Shown piece by piece: positions 1 through 4,670 of a DNA stretch of 6,148 bases. Origin of the DNA: Candidatus Tagabacteria bacterium CG09_land_8_20_14_0_10_41_14 (GTDB lineage Bacteria; Patescibacteriota; Minisyncoccia; JAHISW01; Tagabacteraceae); the NCBI GenBank assembly GCA_002774055.1, contig PEZL01000020.1, positions 1-6,148 on the forward strand, written 5' to 3'. Below the pieces are notes generated by a model. The model did not search any database. It was not told the DNA's origin and saw only the letters and a list, made by a program, of their open reading frames with translations. Both the position numbers and the translations under genes were made by a program. The first letter of the stretch is position 1. Each line of letters starts with the position of its first letter.

Positions 1-153
1 TATATTGGAAAGAAGAATTTTCCGTCTGTGACGCAACGGGAATTTTTGCTGGATTTTTGGGGCGGGGAAGCAAAATATAAAAAAGCCGCAAAAGAATGGC
101 TGAAAGACAGAAAAAATAATTTTGAAAAAATTAAGGATGTGGCTCTTGACTAA
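1..153 (+). CDS. C-terminal fragment of a probable IS200-like (Y1/REP-associated) transposase
   Basis: An open frame enters from the left edge and ends at TAA (151-153), giving 50 residues that begin YIGKKNFPSVTQREFLLDFW and end DVALD. The start and the catalytic part lie outside the window, so no HUH or Tyr motif can be checked. The call rests on recollection: C-terminal tails with YIGK.NFPSVT.REFLL, a 'GG..KYK.A...WLK' helix and a final 'IKDVALD'-like strand resemble Y1 transposases common in CPR genomes. Context supports it, because a near-perfect 21-nt palindrome of the kind these enzymes act on lies 50 nt downstream. The gene converges with the ATPase gene at 225. It could instead be the tail of an unrelated charged protein. 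Confidence 0.5.
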   Translation, partial: YIGKKNFPSVTQREFLLDFWGGEAKYKKAAKEWLKDRKNNFEKIKDVALD

Positions 154-171
154 TGATTTATGAAAGTTATG

Positions 172-199
172 GAAGTTGAGCTTCGATATGTTTTAACAT
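172..199. repeat. Two short palindromes in the convergent intergenic gap
   Basis: The gap 154-224 has no gene. It holds GAAGTTGAGCTTC (172-184; 4 bp plus one G-T and one T-A pair around a central G) and ATGTTTTAACAT (188-199; 5-bp arms, 2-nt loop). The first shares its TTGA centre with the stronger palindrome at 203-223, so it may be a decayed relative. Each alone could be chance; three in 52 nt is notable. Confidence 0.35.
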
Positions 200-202
200 T
201 TG

Positions 203-223
203 GAGCGAGATTGAACCTCGCTC
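203..223. repeat. REP-like near-perfect 21-nt palindrome (possible transposon end)
   Basis: Arms GAGCGAG (203-209) and CTCGCTC (217-223) are exact reverse complements. The 7-nt centre ATTGAAC continues the symmetry around G213 with a single A-C mismatch (210/216), so 9 of 10 positions pair. It lies 50 nt after the putative transposase stop and one base before the stop codon of the opposite-strand ATPase gene. Neither strand has a T-run after the stem, so it is not a standard intrinsic terminator, though it could still slow polymerases or protect 3' ends of the two convergent transcripts. The preferred reading is an imperfect hairpin recognised by a Y1 transposase, or a REP element. Confidence 0.55.
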
Positions 224-224
224 A

Positions 225-2633
225 TTAAGAAATCAGATAACGGTGGCTTATTTCCGCCTCCACCTCGCTCAAGGGATGGCCGTATTTTACGGCGGAATCC
301 TCCTTCACTATTTCAGCGACAGATTGATCGCTTTGTTCCGGCGGATAAGTTTCTATATTAAACGGCCTTGATGTTTGCCCGTTTATTAAAAGTTTAATAT
401 AAGCGTTGTAATTAGAGATATTAATCAAATGCTCTCTGGTAAAAACCGGCTCGAAATACTTTTCCAAAAACTCGGCGTCTTCCTCGCCCACCCTAAAAGA
501 GGCAAGCGAACCGACGTTTCCAAATACCGCCTTTTTAATGTCTTCTTCCAACTGTCCGATAAACTGGTGGGCAATAGTTAAGGACAAACGATATTTTCTT
601 GCTTCGGATAAAATTGCAGAAATTGTTTTCGTGGTAATGTTTTGAAATTCGTCCATATACAAATAAAAATCTTTTCTTTCCGATTCCGGAGTGTCCACGC
701 GCGACATGGCCGCCATAAACAAACGGCCAACCAGAATCATTCCCAGCAAATGCGCGTTGGTTTCTCCAAGCCGGCCCTTGGAAAGATTTATCAGGAAAAT
801 TTTTTGTCCGTCCATCGCCTCCCTGAAACTAATTGTGGATTTCTGCTGACACAATATGGGCCGCATAATTTCATTGGATAAAAATGTGTCAAACTTGCTT
901 GTAATATACGGGACCATATTTGGGAGCGCCGCATCTCCGCCCGCTTTTTCCGCCTCGGACACCCAAAAATTTTTAACCACTTCGTTTTTGCATTTTGAAA
1001 GTTTTAAACGGCGAAATTCCGTATCGGAAAGAACACGGGAAATTTCCAGCATGGTATTGCCCGATTCCGGATGAGCCATAACCAAAAGCGCCGCGTTCCT
1101 GAAGTATTGCTCAAACATAGGACCGCCCGCCACGGACATGTCATAAAGTTTGTTAAAAATTTCCAAAAGTTCGTTTACTATAAAAGTTTTTTGTTCCGGA
1201 TGCTCGGGATTATATTCCAGCATATTCAACCCAAAAGGCCTGGTAACGTCTCCCGGATTAAAATATATCACATCATCCCATCTTTCTTTCGGAATCTGAC
1301 CTAAAATTTCTTCCACGGAATCGCCGTGCGGGTCTATAAAACAAACGCCGTTACCCGCTTTTATATCTTGCAGAATCATGTTTTTCATAAGCACCGACTT
1401 GCCGGTACCCGTCTGGCCGACAAGATAAAAGTGCCTCCTTCTGTCGTCTTCGGCAATGCGCGCCTCTGTTTCCTTATCACGGAAATTATTTTTCCCAAGC
1501 AAAAGCCCCTCCTGCGGCAAATTGGCCGGCGGTTCGGATTTTTTAAGTTTAAGAAATTTAACCTTGGGCGCGAAAATTTCGTAAGAAGGAAAATGAAAAA
1601 TACTGGTAAGTTCGGAGATATTTAAATGAACGGCCGTTCCGCTGTCAAAAAGCCGAAAAGAAAATTTGTAAAAGAAATTCCTAAGGCGCCCCCTGCCCAA
1701 ATCCTTAGCGTAAAAAGAATTGCCTACCGGATTGGTAAACTGGGAAAAGAAACTTTTTATTTCATTTAAAATTCTTCCCGCGCGCTCCGGCTCTGAAGAA
1801 GAAACTACCAGCCTTATGTTGGCGCGCAAAACAGGACGGGAAATTTTTTCATTAAGCAGTTTGATTATTTCTCCGCGCGCCTCTCTGACAACAACATCCT
1901 GGCTCATGGTTTGAGCATCGGAATCTTCGTGAATACGGCCGCCGGAAAGAACCTTTAAAAACGAACCGGCCAGAGACTCACCGCCTTTTAGAGCGGTCTT
2001 TAGCGGCGTACCCGCCTCAAGAAGTTTAATAGACCTTTCTATGTTTTGTTTTAAATCATTACCCGTTGTATCCACCACTATTTGAACCGCCGCTCCGTCT
2101 TTTTCCCTTTCAAGCGAGGAAAAGGTATTGGCGATTATTTCTGTGGGATCGGCGGCCAAATTCTCGTAAGTTTTAATCGGCAGAACATTATTTTGTTTAA
2201 GAGTAACCAACGCGCCGGCGTTTGGCGCGCCATATTTAAAAATATTATAGTCCGCGCTTTCATGCCGCAATTCGGCTTCGGGAAAAATAGAATATACTTG
2301 TTTTTCCAAAAAAGAAGCGTATTGCCGAGGCACGGCCGCGTAAAAATTAGTTTCGTTTTCCGTGGACGGAGAAACGATTTCCAAAACAAAATACGGTTTC
2401 ACCTCGAGCATACCGTAATAAAACTGCTCTACCTTGGCAATCGTATCCTTAAAACTTTTTCCTTCTTCTTTTCCCGGCCGCGGCAAGCTGATTTCAAAAA
2501 GTTGAAAATCCAAAGAACGCTTTAGCGCGCTTAATCTAGCGTGACGGAAAAAATAATAAAAGCAAAATCCGAGCAGCAAAAGCGCCAGCGGAACTAAAAA
2601 ATAAGAATGAAGTAAAAACTCCGGGATCGTCAT
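225..2633 (-). CDS. Membrane-anchored type IV secretion coupling-protein-like ATPase (TraD/VirD4-HerA superfamily)
   Basis: This 802-aa protein is probably an ATP-driven pump for DNA or protein at the inner membrane. One hydrophobic segment (about residues 8-30) sits at the N-terminus, followed by an R/K-rich boundary that suggests a cytoplasmic body. Residues 40-370 are an alpha/beta region of the kind found before the motor domain in CPR homologues; I see no named motif in it. The motor domain has Walker A GQTGTGKS (406-413), a FIDPHG strand (432-437) typical of TraD/VirD4/HerA proteins, and Walker B FYLYMDEFQN (656-665) with D661/E662. These are followed by SEARKYRLS (676-684) and the AHQF strand (688-691). 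The length is normal for CPR relatives annotated as T4SS DNA-binding or TraM-recognition proteins. ATG at 2631-2633 lies 8 nt after the upstream stop with no Shine-Dalgarno, which suggests coupled translation. No relaxase or VirB4 is visible, so the substrate is unknown. Confidence 0.88.
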   Translation of the reverse strand: MTIPEFLLHSYFLVPLALLLLGFCFYYFFRHARLSALKRSLDFQLFEISLPRPGKEEGKSFKDTIAKVEQFYYGMLEVKPYFVLEIVSPSTENETNFYAAVPRQYASFLEKQVYSIFPEAELRHESADYNIFKYGAPNAGALVTLKQNNVLPIKTYENLAADPTEIIANTFSSLEREKDGAAVQIVVDTTGNDLKQNIERSIKLLEAGTPLKTALKGGESLAGSFLKVLSGGRIHEDSDAQTMSQDVVVREARGEIIKLLNEKISRPVLRANIRLVVSSSEPERAGRILNEIKSFFSQFTNPVGNSFYAKDLGRGRLRNFFYKFSFRLFDSGTAVHLNISELTSIFHFPSYEIFAPKVKFLKLKKSEPPANLPQEGLLLGKNNFRDKETEARIAEDDRRRHFYLVGQTGTGKSVLMKNMILQDIKAGNGVCFIDPHGDSVEEILGQIPKERWDDVIYFNPGDVTRPFGLNMLEYNPEHPEQKTFIVNELLEIFNKLYDMSVAGGPMFEQYFRNAALLVMAHPESGNTMLEISRVLSDTEFRRLKLSKCKNEVVKNFWVSEAEKAGGDAALPNMVPYITSKFDTFLSNEIMRPILCQQKSTISFREAMDGQKIFLINLSKGRLGETNAHLLGMILVGRLFMAAMSRVDTPESERKDFYLYMDEFQNITTKTISAILSEARKYRLSLTIAHQFIGQLEEDIKKAVFGNVGSLASFRVGEEDAEFLEKYFEPVFTREHLINISNYNAYIKLLINGQTSRPFNIETYPPEQSDQSVAEIVKEDSAVKYGHPLSEVEAEISHRYLIS

Positions 2634-2641
2634 TTTAGTGT

Positions 2642-2998
2642 TTAACCCGAGGGATATAAATAATTCACCAAACGGTCATGAAATTCTTCCATCACAGAAG
2701 GATCCGCTTTTTTCGCCACTCGGCTGGCATAAAGCAAGCCCTTATCCCGCGCAATCTGGAAAAGATATTGCACGGCATTTTCCCTTTCCTCGTAGCGCAC
2801 ATCCACAATTCTTTTTTCCATTTCGCTCATTTCCTGACGGCCCACGACCTTTTCCGGTCCGTATACCACTTCGGGTTCTTTTTGAAGATAATCACCCATT
2901 ATCTCTTTCGCGCGCTCCGGCTGTTTTTCAATCTGGCCGCGCAAAAACTCTTTTTCCGATTCAGGTGTAATTTGTTGCTCAAATCCTTGTTCTGCCAT
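2642..2998 (-). CDS. Conserved-looking small acidic protein of unknown function, co-transcribed with the ATPase
   Basis: The protein is 118 aa, soluble, with no membrane segment or signal peptide, and is rich in Glu, Lys and Arg. Residues 1-70 are highly charged and probably helical or partly disordered. Residues 71-114 look like a compact helical unit with the pattern A.QYLFQIARDKG..YASRVAKKADP...EEFHDRLVNYL. I recall similar 'G...A..VA.K...P...D.FHD.L' segments in CPR hypothetical proteins and near T4SS-like ATPases, but cannot name a family. ATG at 2996-2998 is the first in frame after the divergent promoter; AGGG stands only 2 nt before it, too close for a normal ribosome binding site. 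With 8 nt to the ATPase start, the two genes are almost certainly one operon, and this protein may be an adaptor or regulator of the pump (inference). Confidence 0.75.
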   Translation of the reverse strand: MAEQGFEQQITPESEKEFLRGQIEKQPERAKEIMGDYLQKEPEVVYGPEKVVGRQEMSEMEKRIVDVRYEERENAVQYLFQIARDKGLLYASRVAKKADPSVMEEFHDRLVNYLYPSG

Positions 2999-3041
2999 AA
3001 CCCTATTATTTTAACACAAAATATTTTAAAATATAACAAGT
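2999..3041. promoter_or_regulatory. Divergent AT-rich promoter region with a perfect 14-bp palindrome
   Basis: Only 43 bp separate two divergent start codons, so both promoters must lie here or in the gene ends. On the - strand, TGT-TAAAAT (3016 down to 3008) looks like an extended -10, with its 3' end 9 nt from the 2998 ATG. On the + strand, TTAACA (3011-3016), a 15-nt spacer and TATAAC (3032-3037) look like a weak -35/-10 pair ending 4 nt before the 3042 ATG. Both geometries imply leaderless or nearly leaderless mRNAs, consistent with the missing Shine-Dalgarno sites. ATATTTTAAAATAT (3021-3034) is a perfect palindrome between them and could be an operator, but such AT-rich symmetry is also cheap by chance. 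Confidence 0.4.
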
Positions 3042-4658
3042 ATGGCCAAAAAACAAATTTTTATATTTCTGTTCATCATTTTAGCCGTGGCCGGTTTCTT
3101 CCGGCTTTGGCAAATTACCGATTACCCCCCGGGGCTTTACCCGGACGAGGCAATGAACGCTAACAACGCGCTGGAAGCCATGGAAAATGGCGACTATAAA
3201 TGGTTTTATTCTGAAAATAACGGACGCGAAGGACTATATATAAATCTTTTGGCCATTCCTCTGTTTATATTTGGCAATGAACCATGGGCGCTGCGCCTAC
3301 TAAGCGCCATATTCGGCATTCTAACAATACTAGGTTTATATCTTCTGGCAAAAGAATTATTTAAAAACGAACGCCTCGCCCTTTTCGCATCTTTTTTCAT
3401 GGCCGTCAGTTTCTGGCATATTATATTCTCCAGAATTGCCTTCAGGCCGATACTCGCGCCTTTTTTCCTGACATGGGCGTTTTACCTGTTGTTTAAAATA
3501 ACAAACAGAATTAATTGGAAATTGGAAATTGGAAATTGGAAATTAATAACAATCCTTTCAGGATTGTTATTCGGTCTTGGTTTCCATACCTATATTGCCT
3601 ACCGTGTTACTCCACTGCTTTTAATAATTCCCTTCGCGCTCTTATGGAAAAATAACAAAAAAGTTATCGTTGTTTTTTTGCTGGGGACGTTTATCGCAGG
3701 CCTACCCTTGGGCTGGTATTTTTTGAATAACCCTGCTGATTTTTTGGGAAGAACTTCACAAATATCAATTTTCTCCGTGGATTCTCCGCTAAAAGCGCTG
3801 GCTGAAAATGTTTTTAAAACAATCGGGATGCTTTTCTGGGCCGGGGATTACAATTGGCGGCATAATTTATCCGGTACGCCGGAATTGTTCTGGCCGGTAG
3901 CGGTTTTGTTCCTAATCGGAATAATGCTTGGGTTTGCAAAAATTTTCAATTTTCAATTTTCAATTTTCAATAAATTTTCAATTTTCAAACCTTCAATTTA
4001 TTTTTTATTATCTTGGTTAATAATAATGTCGCTCCCTGTGGTTATTTCCAGCGAAGGGATTCCCCATGCTCTGCGCGCCATTATTCTTATTCCACCAATA
4101 ATGATTCTTGCGGCGCTTGGACTGGAATCTATTATAGATAAAATAAATAAATGGCACACAAAAAAACTTCAGCAATATCCCCAAAACGCGAAACAACTCG
4201 GAAGAATTAAAAAGCAGTTGGCGGTTCTGCTCTTCGCGTTCCTGCTGCTTATTGCCAGCCATTGTTATATTCAATATTTCTTAAGATGGGCGCCCAATAT
4301 CCATACGCAAGGCGCTTTTAACGCGCGTTATGTGGAAATCGGAAACTACTTAAACAATCTACCCAAAGAAAGCACAAAATATGTTGTGATAAACGCGGAT
4401 GGAGTACTCGTACGCGAAATACCAATGCCCAGCCAAACCGTAATGTTTATAACAAACACTTATCCCGCAAAAAACCGGCAAGAAAAAAATATACACTATG
4501 TTTTGCCGGAAAATATAAGCGCAATCACCTGCCCGGAAAATTGCTCAATAATTACTCTTGAAAACGACACTATGTTGAGAGAAGAAATTAAAAAACAAAC
4601 TAAAGAGCTAACACTAAAAATCAGCCCCCAAAACATAGAAGTTTTAGAGAAATTTTAG
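3042..4658 (+). CDS. GT-C family membrane glycosyltransferase (GT39/PMT–ArnT-like) with internal heptanucleotide arrays
   Basis: This 538-aa polytopic protein probably transfers a sugar from a polyprenyl-phosphate donor to a surface acceptor on the outer side of the membrane. TM1 is about 5-22. The first external loop carries the GT-C acidic pair D35-E36 in GLYPDEAMNANNA, followed by NGREGLYINL (60-69). Family-like segments follow: SRIAFRPILAPF (130-141), LSGLLFGLGFHTYIAYR (172-188) and EGIPHALRAIILIPP (338-352). I count about 12 hydrophobic segments up to residue 413, then a hydrophilic tail of about 125 aa, probably extracytoplasmic, with a CPENC cysteine pair (497/501). Two 7-nt tandem arrays encode NWKLEIGNWKL (158-168) and an F/S/I/N/Q-rich stretch (302-316), lengthening loops that are usually shorter in relatives. 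ATG at 3042 has no Shine-Dalgarno. The acceptor and sugar cannot be inferred. Confidence 0.85.
   Translation: MAKKQIFIFLFIILAVAGFFRLWQITDYPPGLYPDEAMNANNALEAMENGDYKWFYSENNGREGLYINLLAIPLFIFGNEPWALRLLSAIFGILTILGLYLLAKELFKNERLALFASFFMAVSFWHIIFSRIAFRPILAPFFLTWAFYLLFKITNRINWKLEIGNWKLITILSGLLFGLGFHTYIAYRVTPLLLIIPFALLWKNNKKVIVVFLLGTFIAGLPLGWYFLNNPADFLGRTSQISIFSVDSPLKALAENVFKTIGMLFWAGDYNWRHNLSGTPELFWPVAVLFLIGIMLGFAKIFNFQFSIFNKFSIFKPSIYFLLSWLIIMSLPVVISSEGIPHALRAIILIPPIMILAALGLESIIDKINKWHTKKLQQYPQNAKQLGRIKKQLAVLLFAFLLLIASHCYIQYFLRWAPNIHTQGAFNARYVEIGNYLNNLPKESTKYVVINADGVLVREIPMPSQTVMFITNTYPAKNRQEKNIHYVLPENISAITCPENCSIITLENDTMLREEIKKQTKELTLKISPQNIEVLEKF
3513..3544 (+). repeat. Heptanucleotide tandem array (TTGGAAA)4 inside the glycosyltransferase gene
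   Basis: Four perfect TTGGAAA units (3515-3521, 3522-3528, 3529-3535, 3536-3542) are flanked by AA and TT, making a 32-nt perfect period-7 tract. It is read as NWKLEIGNWKL (residues 158-168), between the segment ending FYLLFK and the conserved LSGLLFGLGFHTY segment, so presumably a cytoplasmic loop. Three units (21 nt) encode one 7-aa cycle, L-E-I-G-N-W-K, identical in all three frames and free of stops. The tract ends exactly where the hairpin at 3545 begins. Confidence 0.95.
3545..3571. repeat. Perfect 12-bp inverted repeat with 3-nt loop, intragenic
   Basis: Arms AATAACAATCCT (3545-3556) and AGGATTGTTATT (3560-3571) are exact reverse complements around the loop TTC. The right arm encodes part of the family-like SGLLFG segment; the left arm encodes the residues just after the heptad array (ITIL). 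No T-run follows on either strand, so it is not a standard terminator. Its position, with no gap after the TTGGAAA array, suggests a shared mutational origin, such as template switching during slippage, or a small inserted element. Confidence 0.85.
3943..3988 (+). repeat. Heptanucleotide tandem array (TTTTCAA)4-TAAA-(TTTTCAA)2 inside the glycosyltransferase gene
   Basis: Four perfect TTTTCAA units (3943-3970) are followed by the 4-nt interruption TAAA (3971-3974) and two more units (3975-3988); a degenerate CTTCAATTT follows at 3991-3999. The tract encodes residues 302-316 (FNFQFSIFNKFSIFK), between two hydrophobic segments (about 281-300 and 318-337), probably a loop. On the opposite strand the unit is TTGAAAA, one base from the TTGGAAA unit of the array at 3513. 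GGTTTG (3931-3936) and CAAACC (3986-3991) bracket it as a 6-bp inverted repeat, which may be chance. Confidence 0.95.
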
Positions 4659-4670
4659 TAAAATAAAAAA

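Noticed and set aside
203..223. Palindrome as a rho-independent terminator for the convergent genes
   Set aside because: The stem is followed by ATTAAG on the + strand and CAAATG on the - strand; neither has a T-run. A structural role at 3' ends remains possible, but not a canonical terminator.
2082..2525. 147-aa + strand open frame
   Set aside because: Lies wholly opposite the ATPase coding sequence, has a low-complexity F/R/K-rich translation with no family resemblance, and no start signal. It is a shadow of the real gene.
2678..3163. 161-aa + strand open frame across the divergent region
   Set aside because: It overlaps the 118-aa gene on the other strand and the start of the glycosyltransferase in another frame; both overlapped genes have better protein-like composition.
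3513..3988. Repeats as a CRISPR array
   Set aside because: Units are 7 nt, directly tandem with no spacers, and translated in frame within a membrane enzyme.
3931..3991. GGTTTG/CAAACC inverted repeat as ends of an inserted element
   Set aside because: Only 6 bp and 49 nt apart, with no target duplication; likely enough by chance in this AT-rich, repetitive stretch.
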